NCBI RefSeq assembly: GCF_029893105.1
Contig: NZ_JARXWG010000002.1
Span: forward strand, 62,001 to 126,000
Direction: 5' to 3'
Length of the DNA: 64,000 nt
Source: Parabacteroides sp. PF5-9
GTDB taxonomy: Bacteria > Bacteroidota > Bacteroidia > Bacteroidales > Tannerellaceae
Below the pieces are notes generated by a model. It was not told the DNA's origin, did not search any database, and worked only from the letters and a program-made list of their open reading frames with translations. Positions 42,375 through 50,726 of this stretch are shown piece by piece. Made by a program: the position numbers and the translations under genes. Each line of letters opens with the position of its first letter. Positions within the stretch are counted from its first letter, which is position 1.

Positions 42375-42620
42375 TTAGCGTCTCGGCGTAGCTTCTTTTA
42401 CAACCATTTGGCGGCCTTCGAATTCTGCGCCATTTAATTCATTAATGATGTTTCTGGCTTCTGCATCATCTGGTACTTCTGCAAAAGCAAACCCTTTTGA
42501 GCGGTTAGTGTCACGATCAATGATCAACTTCACTGATTCAATTGTTCCATACTCTTCCAGAACTTGTTGTAAGTCTGACTCTCTAACCCGATAATTCAGG
42601 TTTCCAATGTAAATGTTCAT
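42375..42620 (-). CDS. RRM-type RNA-binding protein
   Basis: Small cytoplasmic protein of 81 aa made of a single RNA recognition motif. RNP2 is IYIGNLNY at residues 3-10 and RNP1 is KGFAFAEV near 42-49, with the expected beta-alpha-beta-beta-alpha-beta order. It ends in a basic tail, TPRR. Bacteroidetes lack Hfq, and such RRM proteins (RbpA/RbpB type in Bacteroides) are thought to act as global RNA binders. The 5' region is long and AT-rich and has no exact TAnnTTTG near the start. A terminator follows, so the gene is probably monocistronic. Confidence 0.95.
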   Translation of the reverse strand: MNIYIGNLNYRVRESDLQQVLEEYGTIESVKLIIDRDTNRSKGFAFAEVPDDAEARNIINELNGAEFEGRQMVVKEATPRR

Positions 42621-42954
42621 AAAAAATAATAAGTAAATGATTAATTAAATAAAACACGGATGTTTTCAAATCAGTCTATTTCTACAAGCGTATAATATGA
42701 TCGGTGAGATATAGTATAAACCGGGAGAGAAAGAACATAAAAACAATCAGTTGTTTCGCAGCAAAGGAAAGCAAATAATTCGGTTTCGCAATCATAAAAA
42801 ACGGTTTATTTTCTGCAAAAGATAATTTTTCGGCGAAAAAATGTCAAAAAGAAGATATTTAATAGCATTTTGACCAAATATAAATTAGAATGGAACCGTG
42901 TGAAATCACTTATTTCTTATAATTTTGCGCCATTGTTGAATGAACTTTAAAAAT
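42621..42954. other. Noncoding region between the RRM gene and MIPS gene
   Basis: 334 bp upstream of both divergent genes. The MIPS promoter TAATTTTG lies at 42920-42927. On the minus side, toward the RRM gene, only a one-mismatch -7 (TTCCTTTG, around 42763-42770) is seen. If used, it would give a leader of roughly 140 nt. No array of the 22-bp type and no gene seen. Confidence 0.6.
42920..42927 (+). promoter_or_regulatory. -7 element TAATTTTG of the inositol-lipid operon
   Basis: TAnnTTTG match 28 bp before the ATG at 42955. The alternative in-frame ATG at 42940 would leave a leader of only a few bases. Confidence 0.55.
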
Positions 42955-44256
42955 ATGGAAAAAATCGAAGTTAAAGAAGCCAAGGGTAAACTTGGTATTC
43001 TTGTTGTAGGAGTCGGAGGTGCTGTTTCCTCTACATTTATTACTGGTACGTTAGCTGTTCGCAAAGGTATGGGTACTCCTATCGGTTCACTGACCCAGTT
43101 AGCAACTATCCGTTTAGGAAAACGAAATGAGAATCGCTTCCCCAAAATCAAAGATGTTGTGCCATTGGCAGAGTTAGATGATCTGGTTTTCGGCGGATGG
43201 GATATCTTTTCGGAAAATATATATGAAGCATCTCTTCATGCCGAAGTATTGAAAAAAGAAGATATCGAATGTGTCAAAGAAGAGTTAGAAGCGATTAAGC
43301 CGATGAAAGCTGTTTTTGACCAGGATTTCGTTAAAAGACTGCATGGAACACATGTGAAAAACGGAAAGACCCGTTGGGAACTGATGGAACAAGTCCGTGA
43401 AGATATCCGGAACTTCAAAAAAGAGAACAACTGCGAACGTGTTGTGATCATGTGGGCCGCCAGTACGGAAGTCTATATCCCGATAAGCGAAGAACACAAA
43501 AGCCTTGCTACTTTCGAGAAGGCAATGAAAGAAAACAATACGGAAATTATTTCACCCAGTATGTGTTATGCATATGCTGCCATAGCTGAAGGTTGTCCTT
43601 ATATTAACGGTGCACCAAACTTATGTATTGATACGCCGGCGATGTGGGAATTTGCCGAACAACAGAAAGTGGCTATCTGCGGTAAAGATTATAAAACCGG
43701 ACAGACTATGCTCAAAACAGTATTGGCACCAATGTTGAAAACACGTATGTTGGGATTGGAAGGTTGGTTCTCTACCAATATATTAGGCAACCGCGACGGA
43801 GAAGTGTTAGACGATCCGGGTTCATTCAAAACAAAAGAGGTAAGTAAATTATCGGTCATTGATACGATTCTGCAACCGGATGTTTATCCGGAATTATACG
43901 GTAATGTTTATCATAAGGTTCGTATCAATTATTATCCTCCCCGCAAAGACAACAAAGAAGGTTGGGATAATATCGACTTGATCGGATGGATGGGTTACCC
44001 GATGCAGTTGAAGGTCGACTTTTTGTGTCGTGATTCCATTTTAGCTGCACCGCTCTGTCTTGACCTGGTCTTGTTTGCCGATTTGGCACAACGTTGTGGC
44101 TTCTCCGGTATACAAACTTGGCTGTCATTCTATTTCAAGAGTCCGATGCATGATGAGCAGCATGTTCCCGAGCATGATCTGTTCATTCAACATACAAAAC
44201 TGAAGAATACACTCCGCAAAATTATCGGAGAACAAACGATTGATTACTTAGATTAA
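42955..44256 (+). CDS. ino1: myo-Inositol-1-phosphate synthase
   Basis: Converts glucose-6-phosphate to myo-inositol phosphate with a bound NAD as redox catalyst; 433 aa from the ATG at 42955 (42940 is possible but lies at the predicted transcription start). The N-terminal dinucleotide-binding motif GILVVGVGGAVSSTF lies at about residues 14-28. The catalytic half has NGAPNLCIDTPAMWEF, ICGKDYKTGQT and STNILGNRDGEVL. It heads a cluster with a nucleotidyltransferase, an ATP-grasp protein, a CDP-alcohol phosphotransferase and a HAD phosphatase. That matches the inositol-lipid clusters described in gut Bacteroides, so its product most likely feeds phosphatidylinositol synthesis. Confidence 0.95.
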   Translation: MEKIEVKEAKGKLGILVVGVGGAVSSTFITGTLAVRKGMGTPIGSLTQLATIRLGKRNENRFPKIKDVVPLAELDDLVFGGWDIFSENIYEASLHAEVLKKEDIECVKEELEAIKPMKAVFDQDFVKRLHGTHVKNGKTRWELMEQVREDIRNFKKENNCERVVIMWAASTEVYIPISEEHKSLATFEKAMKENNTEIISPSMCYAYAAIAEGCPYINGAPNLCIDTPAMWEFAEQQKVAICGKDYKTGQTMLKTVLAPMLKTRMLGLEGWFSTNILGNRDGEVLDDPGSFKTKEVSKLSVIDTILQPDVYPELYGNVYHKVRINYYPPRKDNKEGWDNIDLIGWMGYPMQLKVDFLCRDSILAAPLCLDLVLFADLAQRCGFSGIQTWLSFYFKSPMHDEQHVPEHDLFIQHTKLKNTLRKIIGEQTIDYLD

Positions 44257-44278
44257 AGATCGAATAATGATGGTTGGC

Positions 44279-44306
44279 AGTTGATAATGTGTACGCATTG
44301 TCAACT
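44279..44306 (+). promoter_or_regulatory. Hairpin between the MIPS and nucleotidyltransferase genes
   Basis: AGTTGATAATG (44279-44289) pairs with CATTGTCAACT (44296-44306) with one mismatch. An outer GTTGG/CCAAC pairing (44273-44277 with 44320-44324) is also possible. There is no T-run, so it is not a standard terminator. It may be an mRNA-processing or stability element within the operon, or a degenerate member of the TTGACAATT repeat family. Confidence 0.45.
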
Positions 44307-44336
44307 GTTAATTATCCTACCAACGCATAACGATAG

Positions 44337-45038
44337 ATGGATTTTGCAATAATTGCAGCTGGAGAGGGTTCTCGTTTAATACAGGAAGGTGTCAAATGGC
44401 CAAAACCGCTTGTTCGTTTAGACGGGATCACATTAATAGACCGGTTAATACATGTGTTTTTACAACACAATCCGACATCTATAAATATTATCATCAACGA
44501 AGAGATGAGAGAAGTGCGGGAGCATCTTGAAAAAGCAGATATCCCGGTGCCTTTTCATCTGGTGGTTAAATCCACCCCCAGTTCCATGCATAGTTTTTAT
44601 GAACTCAGTAAAGTCATAAAAAGTAACAAGTTCTGTTTAACAACGGTTGACACCATCTTTAAAGAAAAAGAGTTTGAGGATTACATCCGAACCTTTGAAA
44701 AAACAAACGAATTGGACGGATTAATGGCTGTTACCGATTATATTGATGATGAAAAGCCACTCTATGTTCAGACAGATCGTGATTTTTTCATTCATCAGTT
44801 TTCTGATAGTCCGGAAAAAGCGTGTATGTATATTTCCGGAGGTATTTATTGTCTTCAAAGGTCTGCTTTTAAGGTATTAGAAAAAGCGATGAGTGAGGGC
44901 GTTTCGCGGATGCGTAATTTCCAACGTATGTTGATATCGGAAGGACTGCAGTTGAAAGCTTATCCGTTCAGTAAAATTATCGACGTAGATCATGCAGAGG
45001 ATATCCTCAAAGCAGAAGCATTTTTGAAAATACATTAA
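44337..45038 (+). CDS. Nucleotidyltransferase (NTP-transferase family) of the inositol-lipid cluster
   Basis: Sugar- or polyol-phosphate nucleotidyltransferase of 233 aa. The N terminus carries the family signature AIIAAGEGSRLIQEGVKWPKPL at residues 4-25, here interrupted by a short insertion before the PKPL lysine. TTVDTIF near 102 supplies the metal-binding aspartate region, and VDHAEDILKAE is the usual C-terminal motif. In the context of MIPS and a CDP-alcohol phosphotransferase it may activate inositol phosphate as a CDP derivative, as in the IPCT step of dialkyl-inositol-phosphate pathways. That substrate is inference from neighbours. It follows MIPS by 80 bp containing a hairpin. Confidence 0.85.
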   Translation: MDFAIIAAGEGSRLIQEGVKWPKPLVRLDGITLIDRLIHVFLQHNPTSINIIINEEMREVREHLEKADIPVPFHLVVKSTPSSMHSFYELSKVIKSNKFCLTTVDTIFKEKEFEDYIRTFEKTNELDGLMAVTDYIDDEKPLYVQTDRDFFIHQFSDSPEKACMYISGGIYCLQRSAFKVLEKAMSEGVSRMRNFQRMLISEGLQLKAYPFSKIIDVDHAEDILKAEAFLKIH

Positions 45039-45053
45039 CGTTTAGGTCATACA

Positions 45054-45908
45054 ATGAGTCAAATAAATATAGCAGGTATCAGAAGAGGAAATCAATTTTC
45101 TCCCAACCACATCGGGAATGATGCTGCTATTTTTTCATTAACAGTCAAACATCTTCGTGATAAAGGCTGTACGATCAATGAATATATCGAATCAGATCTT
45201 CAGATCAAAGAGATCAACGAACCTGTTATTTTTAACATGGTCCGTGACTGGAACTCCATTCGTAAGTTACAGCAGTTAGAGGATCAAGGCGCTACAGTAA
45301 TCAATTCGGCTTATGGCATTGAAAACTGCACCCGTGAAAAGATGACACGGTTGTTGATGGATAACCATATTGCACACCCCGAAAGTCTTATTGTACGTAC
45401 AGACGAAGATCCGGCTGAAGCACTTGAAAAGGCTGGAATGTTTAATTGTTGGATTAAAAGAGGGGATTTTCATGCCATCCACCGTGAGGATGTCACTTAT
45501 GTCAGAAACCCGGAAGAGGCTTATTCTATCCTAAAAGAATATGCGATTCGCGGCATCTCTTCAGCTGTAATCAATGAACATTTGACAGGTGATTTGATCA
45601 AATTCTATGGAGTAACCGGTACCGATTTCTTTTACTGGTTTTATCCCTCTGACATACATCACAGCAAGTTCGGATGGGAACAGATCAACGGAACAGCTAA
45701 AGGAATACCTTTTGAGACAATCGAACTTCATAACATATGCAATCAGGCTGCAGCAGTTTTAAACGTGCATATTTATGGAGGAGATTGTATTGTATCTGAA
45801 GACGGATCCATCCGATTGATTGATTTCAATGATTGGCCCAGTTTCGCTCCTTGTCGGCAAGAGGCTTCTTCTTTTATTGCCCAACGGATATGGGATTTAA
45901 TTAACTAA
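45054..45908 (+). CDS. ATP-grasp family protein of the inositol-lipid cluster
   Basis: Cytoplasmic protein of 284 aa with ATP-grasp features: a Rossmann-like start, ATP-binding lysine region FNCWIKRGDFHAIHREDV near residue 140, a hinge in SAVINEHLTGDLIKFYGV near 180, and metal-binding residues in YGGDCIVSEDGSIRLIDFNDWP near 240-260. RimK-like ligases have this order. ATP-grasp enzymes join a carboxylate to an amine or thiol through an acylphosphate; neither substrate can be named here. The gene sits 15 bp after the nucleotidyltransferase and 8 bp before the CDP-alcohol phosphotransferase, so it is clearly within the operon. It may modify the inositol lipid head group (speculative). Confidence 0.78.
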   Translation: MSQINIAGIRRGNQFSPNHIGNDAAIFSLTVKHLRDKGCTINEYIESDLQIKEINEPVIFNMVRDWNSIRKLQQLEDQGATVINSAYGIENCTREKMTRLLMDNHIAHPESLIVRTDEDPAEALEKAGMFNCWIKRGDFHAIHREDVTYVRNPEEAYSILKEYAIRGISSAVINEHLTGDLIKFYGVTGTDFFYWFYPSDIHHSKFGWEQINGTAKGIPFETIELHNICNQAAAVLNVHIYGGDCIVSEDGSIRLIDFNDWPSFAPCRQEASSFIAQRIWDLIN

Positions 45909-45916
45909 AAACGGAT

Positions 45917-46834
45917 ATGAAAAAGGAACAACAAATACCCTCTCTGGAATCAACCTATAAATCTCTGGATACGGAAGAATTTATTGATATTCACTTCTAT
46001 CGCCCTCTCGGTTACAAGTGGGCCTTGTTTTTTCATCGGTTAGGAGTTACACCCAATCAGATTACAGTGGCCAGTATTATACTTGGTATTGCTGCCGGTA
46101 TTTGCTTCTATTTTCAAAGCCTTCCGATAAATATTCTGGGGATGTTCTTTTTAATATGGGCCAACTCGTATGACAGCGCCGACGGCCAGCTGGCCCGGAT
46201 GACCGGACAAAAAAGCCAATTAGGCCGTATATTGGATGGGGCGTGTGGAGATATTTGGTTTATTACCATTTATGCTGCAATCTGTCTGCGTCTGACTGGT
46301 CAATGGGGCATCTGGATCTGGATATTCGCCGCTATTACCGGTTTTTTCCATAGCAAACAAGCATCCATGGCTGATTATTACCGCAATATTCACCTCTTAT
46401 TTTTAAAAGGCAAATCGGGTAGCGAACTATCCTACTCTGTTACACTTAAAGAAGAATATGAAAAAACACCTTGGAAAGGTCATTTCATCTATAAGCTTTT
46501 TGATTGGTTTTATTTGAACTATACCATTGGTCAGGAACAATTATCTCCTAAATTTCAACAGATGATGCATCTCATCCGAACAAAGTATAATGGAAATGCA
46601 CCCGATTGGTTTCAAAAAGCGTTCAGAACAAAGAGTCTGCCTTTGATGAAATATACAAACATGCTTTCTTTTAATACACGTATTATAGCCTTATTTATCA
46701 GTCTTTTCATTGACATGCCATGGCTTTATTTTGTGTTTGAAATGAGTGTATTGAATATTATGCTGGCCTATATGGTAGGACGACATGAGAAGTTTTGTGT
46801 TGAATTCAGTAAAGAACTTGAAACAAATGACTGA
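45917..46834 (+). CDS. CDP-alcohol phosphatidyltransferase (probable phosphatidylinositol-phosphate synthase)
   Basis: Inner-membrane enzyme of 305 aa. The complete CDP-alcohol phosphotransferase signature DG-x2-AR-x8-G-x3-D-x3-D is visible in DSADGQLARMTGQKSQLG and the following RILDGACGD, near residue 82-108. Hydrophobic segments lie before it (ITVASIILGIAAGICFYF), after it (WGIWIWIFAAITGFF), and at the C terminus. Beside MIPS and a HAD phosphatase it most likely transfers a phosphatidyl group from CDP-diacylglycerol to inositol phosphate, giving phosphatidylinositol phosphate. Phosphosphingolipid head-group transfer would need further modification. The stop overlaps the next start by 8 bp. 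Confidence 0.88.
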   Translation: MKKEQQIPSLESTYKSLDTEEFIDIHFYRPLGYKWALFFHRLGVTPNQITVASIILGIAAGICFYFQSLPINILGMFFLIWANSYDSADGQLARMTGQKSQLGRILDGACGDIWFITIYAAICLRLTGQWGIWIWIFAAITGFFHSKQASMADYYRNIHLLFLKGKSGSELSYSVTLKEEYEKTPWKGHFIYKLFDWFYLNYTIGQEQLSPKFQQMMHLIRTKYNGNAPDWFQKAFRTKSLPLMKYTNMLSFNTRIIALFISLFIDMPWLYFVFEMSVLNIMLAYMVGRHEKFCVEFSKELETND

Positions 46835-47555
46835 AAATCTGTTCCGCTTAGAAAAGGTAAAAGGGATTCTCTTTGATTACGGAGGTACTATCGATAGCAA
46901 CGGCATGCATTGGGCAGAAGTCATCTGGATGGCTTATCAATACTGTCAGATACCTGTAACCAAAGACGTTTTTCGTCAGGCCTATGTCCATGGAGAAAGA
47001 ACACTGGGACGTAATCCGATTATTCAGCCCTATCACAATTTCCGGGATATGCTTAAACTCAAAAGTCAGATTCAGTTTGAGTGGTTGATAGAACATAAAT
47101 ACATACCGTCCACCTCCACCGAAGAACCCGGACAAATTGCGGAGTGGTGTTATCGATATGCACAAAATGCCATTAATAATGCCCGTCCGGTACTGGAGGC
47201 ATTAGCAATACGTTATCCCTTGGTACTGGTCTCCAATTTCTATGGTAATATCGAAGCTGTATTAAAAGATTTTCAGTTGGATCACCTCTTCAATTCGATT
47301 GTCGAATCGGCTGTAGTGGGTATCCGCAAACCTGATCCGGAGATCTTCCGGTTAGGCGTCGAACAACTGGCTGTTCCTGCAGAGAACAGTGTTGTTATAG
47401 GCGACTCCTATGATAAAGATATCATTCCGGCACAAGAGATCAAAAGTCAAACGATTTGGCTGAAAAATACAGGCTGGGAAGATTATAAAGGAACTGAAAC
47501 TGCTGATGTCGTTATTTCTGACTTTGTCGAATTAAAAAACCTGTTTTTCGGTTAA
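46827..47555 (+). CDS. HAD-family phosphatase, probable phosphatidylinositol-phosphate phosphatase
   Basis: HAD hydrolase of 242 aa from the ATG at 46827, overlapping the previous gene by 8 bp; an in-frame ATG at 46785 lies inside that gene. Motif I is FDYGGTID: the nucleophile Asp is present, but the second acidic residue of DxDxT is Gly, a variant known in the DYGGT subgroup. Motif II fits LVLVSNFYG, motif III the lysine in VVGIRKPDPEIF, and motif IV VVIGDSYDKDIIPA. As the last gene of the cluster it probably removes the phosphate from phosphatidylinositol phosphate. Its own nucleophile chemistry needs checking because of the Gly. Confidence 0.85.
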   Translation: MTENLFRLEKVKGILFDYGGTIDSNGMHWAEVIWMAYQYCQIPVTKDVFRQAYVHGERTLGRNPIIQPYHNFRDMLKLKSQIQFEWLIEHKYIPSTSTEEPGQIAEWCYRYAQNAINNARPVLEALAIRYPLVLVSNFYGNIEAVLKDFQLDHLFNSIVESAVVGIRKPDPEIFRLGVEQLAVPAENSVVIGDSYDKDIIPAQEIKSQTIWLKNTGWEDYKGTETADVVISDFVELKNLFFG

Positions 47556-47662
47556 ATAGATCATCATTTGTTTTTATCCGAACCATATTCTCCCTTAAAA
47601 TGTCCATTCACGAAGGACAATACGCAATTACCTTTACAACCTGAAACAGAAAAAATAGTTTT

Positions 47663-48478
47663 ATGTATAAGAAATCACTTTTATTTCTTTTCCTCCTCTC
47701 ACTCATTTCTTGTGATATCTTTGATTATCACCCTTACGATGGACGGTTGAGTTCGGACACAAGTAAAGGGATAAACACAACGAATCTGCAGAAAATCACA
47801 TGGGATAATGCAGACAAGGACACGATCCGTTTTATCTGGTTTGGCGATAGCGGACGCAGCCTGGATGAGTTAAAGGCTTTTGTGAATCATGCCAATCAAA
47901 ACGACTCGATCGACTTTGCGATACATTCGGGTGATATCACCGAATTCGGGTTGAAAAAAGAGTTTGAGTGGGCAGACGAGATTCTAAAGAAACTCAAAAT
48001 ACCTTATGTCGCTTTAATAGGCAACCACGATATTATTGCCAATGGAGATAAAGTATTTCAAAAAGTGTATGGAGATGAGAATTTTTATTTTCAGGTAAAC
48101 GACCTGTTATTTTTATGCCTGAATACCAATGCCATTGAATATGACTATTCCATGGCTGTACCTGATTTCAACTTCATTAAACAGGTGAGGCTTAACAATG
48201 CAAAAACGGAAAAACCGGCTAAACGAACGATTGTAACCATGCATGCCCCTCCCTTCAATGAACAGTTCAATAATAATGTAGCAGAAATATTCCAGGAGAA
48301 AATAAAAGAATATCCGGATTTACTTTTTTGTTTGCATGGACATACTCACAACTTTGCCACCAATGATTTTTTTGATGATGGCATTATTTATTACGCTTGC
48401 GATAATATGGGAAAGCGTAGTTATCTGATTTTTACAATAACTCCTGACAACTATTCGTATGAACTCGTTAAATTTTAA
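47663..48478 (+). CDS. Lipoprotein calcineurin-type metallophosphoesterase
   Basis: Predicted lipoprotein of 271 aa. The signal peptide ends in a lipobox, LISC, at about residue 17. The phosphoesterase motifs are in order: GDSG near 55 (first metal ligand), HSGDITEFG near 90, GNHD near 120, an MHAPP motif with histidine near 190, and HGHTH near 220. All expected metal ligands are present. Substrate is unknown. The next gene starts within its last codons, so it is probably coupled to the outer-membrane protein downstream. It follows the inositol-lipid cluster by 107 bp with only a one-mismatch promoter (TACCTTTA), so it may belong to a separate transcript. Confidence 0.9.
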   Translation: MYKKSLLFLFLLSLISCDIFDYHPYDGRLSSDTSKGINTTNLQKITWDNADKDTIRFIWFGDSGRSLDELKAFVNHANQNDSIDFAIHSGDITEFGLKKEFEWADEILKKLKIPYVALIGNHDIIANGDKVFQKVYGDENFYFQVNDLLFLCLNTNAIEYDYSMAVPDFNFIKQVRLNNAKTEKPAKRTIVTMHAPPFNEQFNNNVAEIFQEKIKEYPDLLFCLHGHTHNFATNDFFDDGIIYYACDNMGKRSYLIFTITPDNYSYELVKF

Positions 48479-49151
48479 AATAATCCTCTGTTTATCTCTC
48501 CTGCTTTTATCGTTACAAGTGGGTGCTCAGGAGCATTTCATAAAAGAAGAAACTCCCCAACATGCACGATTTTACGGTAAACGCATCGAACGATATTACT
48601 CGGTCTGGAATGCATTAATTCCAAAATATACCAAAATGCAGTTCGCCGGTTCTATGGGTATGTTATCTTTTGGTGTCGGATGGAATTATGGAAAAGATCG
48701 TTGGGAAACAGATATGATGTTCGGTTTTGTGCCCAAATCGACCCATAACTTAAAGACAAATAGTGCAAAAGAGTTGAAAACAATGGGTACTTTCACATTA
48801 AAACAAAACTATATTCCCTGGCGTATCCCGATACATAAGGATATTATCTTTGAACCATTATCCTGCGGACTCTATTTCAATACCTTGTTGAATGGTGATT
48901 TCTGGACCAAACAACCATCCAAATACCCTGAAGGATACTATTTTTTCTCGACAAAAGTACGTACACTTCTATTTGTCGGTGAGCGAATCACATTTAAACT
49001 CAATCACAAATACAGATGGAATAAATCAATCACCCTGTTCTACGAATTCAGCACCTCTGATCTTTACCTCCTTTGTGCTGTAAAAGACAAAGAACTCAAA
49101 CCTCGTGATTATCTTGGATTATCATTGGGGATTAAATTACAGATCTTATAG
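48459..49151 (+). CDS. Predicted outer-membrane protein, unknown function
   Basis: Exported protein of 230 aa. A signal peptide occupies about residues 1-22 (IILCLSLLLLSLQVGAQ). The mature part has alternating aromatic strands (AGSMGMLSFGVGWNYG, TDMMFGFVP, GLYFNTLLNGDFW) and ends in a short strand GLSLGIKLQIL, so an eight-strand-like barrel is plausible. No family recognised. It overlaps the phosphoesterase lipoprotein gene by 20 bp, so the two are translationally coupled and may work at the outer membrane together. Confidence 0.72.
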   Translation: MNSLNFKIILCLSLLLLSLQVGAQEHFIKEETPQHARFYGKRIERYYSVWNALIPKYTKMQFAGSMGMLSFGVGWNYGKDRWETDMMFGFVPKSTHNLKTNSAKELKTMGTFTLKQNYIPWRIPIHKDIIFEPLSCGLYFNTLLNGDFWTKQPSKYPEGYYFFSTKVRTLLFVGERITFKLNHKYRWNKSITLFYEFSTSDLYLLCAVKDKELKPRDYLGLSLGIKLQIL

Positions 49152-49154
49152 AAA

Positions 49155-49182
49155 AAGCCATCTTCTTTTGGGAAGATGGCTT
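49155..49182. terminator. Bidirectional terminator between convergent genes
   Basis: AAGCCATCTTC (49155-49165) pairs exactly with GAAGATGGCTT (49172-49182). On the minus strand the stem is followed by five T, so it best serves the OmpA-type gene. Confidence 0.8.
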
Positions 49183-49213
49183 CATTAGATAGATTAATTG
49201 TATCATTCACTTT

Positions 49214-49888
49214 TTACTGAAGTGTTCCGGCCTGTGCCTCCTGAATCATCTTTTCATTGGCCATGATCAAGATTTCTACCCGACGATTCAACGCACGTCC
49301 TTCTACCGTTTTATTATCAGCTACCGGCTCGTGAATACCTTTGCCTTCATAAGTCATACGATCCTGACGCACGCCCTGAGACAATAAATAGTCATTCACA
49401 CTTTTTGCCCGTTTTTCGGATAAAGTCTGATTGTAATCCACATTCCCTGTACTATCTGTATGTCCTATCACCTTGATATAGGTATCCGGGTTGGCTTTCA
49501 ACGTGTTTGAAAAATTATACAACGCACTTTTTGAAGCGTCACTGACTGTACTAGAATTGGTTGCAAACAAAATACCCGAATCAAAGGTGATTTTTAAAGC
49601 TTCACCATTATTCACCGTCTCTACTGTGGCATCAGGAACGGTTTGTTCAATCTGTTGTTTTTGTTTATCCATCTTCTTTCCGATCAATGCGCCGGCTGTT
49701 CCTCCAACTGCGGCACCAATAACCGCACCTAATGCCGTATTTCCGGCAATAGCACCAACACCTGCACCTACTGCAGCTCCACCACCAACACCTATCGCAG
49801 TACCTTTAGCTGTATTATTCCATGTACCACAACTTGTCAAAACAACTGCCATACTCAGCAGTACTGATAATAATTTAATCTTTTTCAT
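49214..49888 (-). CDS. OmpA-family lipoprotein with glycine-zipper region
   Basis: Outer-membrane-associated lipoprotein of 224 aa. The signal peptide ends in the lipobox LTSC near residue 20. Residues about 28-70 form a glycine-zipper stretch with repeated GxxxG spacing (AIGVGGGAAVGAGVGAIAG), likely membrane-inserting. The C-terminal OmpA domain (about 95-210) has FATNSSTVSD, IKVIGHTDSTGNVDYNQ and LSEKRAKSVNDYL, with the peptidoglycan-binding Asp and Arg in NRRVEI. It probably ties the outer membrane to peptidoglycan. It is convergent with the barrel protein gene, with a shared terminator between them. Separate from its upstream neighbour. Confidence 0.92.
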   Translation of the reverse strand: MKKIKLLSVLLSMAVVLTSCGTWNNTAKGTAIGVGGGAAVGAGVGAIAGNTALGAVIGAAVGGTAGALIGKKMDKQKQQIEQTVPDATVETVNNGEALKITFDSGILFATNSSTVSDASKSALYNFSNTLKANPDTYIKVIGHTDSTGNVDYNQTLSEKRAKSVNDYLLSQGVRQDRMTYEGKGIHEPVADNKTVEGRALNRRVEILIMANEKMIQEAQAGTLQ

Positions 49889-49941
49889 TTTTCTAGTTGT
49901 TTATAAACTCTGTTTTACTTGCGTCCAATTAGAACAACTTA

Positions 49942-50268
49942 TCAGTCGAACATGTTTATCGAATCACAATAAGCCAACTCTCCTTGTACAATAAAAGTCA
50001 CTTCTTCCGGTTCAAACTTACCAACGCCGTCTTTCTGTGCGTTTTTTACCACATATGCTATCAGTTCGTCTTCATCGATTTCTATATCTCCTTCGTCATC
50101 TTCATCATCAGATAAATACCCTCTGCTTTCATAAAAATCGTAGATCAGATCAACGATGTAATTGATATCATCGTCACTGCATTTGCCTTTCATCTCCTGA
50201 GGCAGATAATTCTGGATAAATTTCACCGAATCATCCTCGTCATACCTAAAGTCGTCTTTATCACTCAT
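49942..50268 (-). CDS. Small acidic protein, unknown function
   Basis: Cytoplasmic protein of 108 aa from the ATG at 50266-50268. A longer reading frame reaching 50403 is rejected because a -7 element (50299-50306) lies inside it. It is strongly acidic, with a DDEDDEGDIEIDEDEL run near residue 58, and predicted helical. No signal peptide, no recognised family. The promoter is well placed, so the gene is likely real. It is divergent from the lipoprotein operon and shares with it the intergenic region holding array A copy 2. Confidence 0.75.
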   Translation of the reverse strand: MSDKDDFRYDEDDSVKFIQNYLPQEMKGKCSDDDINYIVDLIYDFYESRGYLSDDEDDEGDIEIDEDELIAYVVKNAQKDGVGKFEPEEVTFIVQGELAYCDSINMFD

Positions 50269-50298
50269 TACATTTACATTTAAATTGTTAGGTATCGA

Positions 50299-50306
50299 CA
50301 AAGATA
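50299..50306 (-). promoter_or_regulatory. -7 element TATCTTTG of the acidic-protein gene
   Basis: Minus-strand TAnnTTTG match, with a TTTG-like element 21 bp upstream (plus-strand CAA at 50328-50330), giving a full two-part promoter. Confidence 0.65.
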
Positions 50307-50411
50307 CGATTAAAATCGTTTTATTCTCAAAAAGTCTACATACTCTTTTTTTACACCATCCTGTGGAAATAAAAACATTATTCCGACTGTTTTTCGGCAG
50401 CATACGGTCTG

Positions 50412-50531
50412 TTTTTTTGTTACACCTACTTCTGTTTTCTGTTAGAGGTACGTCTAAATGAATTTAGAGGTAGGTGTAAATCCGTTTAGAGGTACGTCTA
50501 AAACAATTTAGAGGTACCTCTAACAAAAAAG
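50412..50531. repeat. 22-bp phased palindrome array, family A copy 2
   Basis: Reverse-complement copy of the element at 4331-4450: 120 bp with five differences by my count (about 96% identity). Units start at 50420 (degenerate), 50442, 50464, 50486 and 50508, exactly 22 bp apart. The last is the perfect palindrome TTAGAGGTACCTCTAA. The flanking DNA is not shared between the copies. It lies between the divergent acidic-protein and lipoprotein genes. Confidence 0.9.
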
Positions 50532-50695
50532 TATGTGTAATGCTTCCAATAAACCGAGAGCAACATCCCGGTTTTTGTTTGGCTTGCTTCACACAACAGA
50601 CTACCCAAGAGAGGGAAACTCTGTTGTCTACTTCATTTTTTCATGGATAAAGCAGGTTCAAATTCTTTTATGCTCCAAAAGAGGTAAAAAAAGCA

Positions 50696-50703
50696 TATAT
50701 TTG
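50696..50703 (+). promoter_or_regulatory. -7 element TATATTTG of the VTC/DUF4956 operon
   Basis: TAnnTTTG match 23 bp before the lipoprotein ATG at 50727; downstream of array A copy 2 by about 165 bp. Confidence 0.6.
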
Positions 50704-50726
50704 TCACCATTTTATAAGACACAACA

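Noticed and set aside
50269-50403. N-terminal extension of the small acidic protein
   Set aside because: The region contains the -7 element at 50299-50306, so it is upstream of the transcript start.
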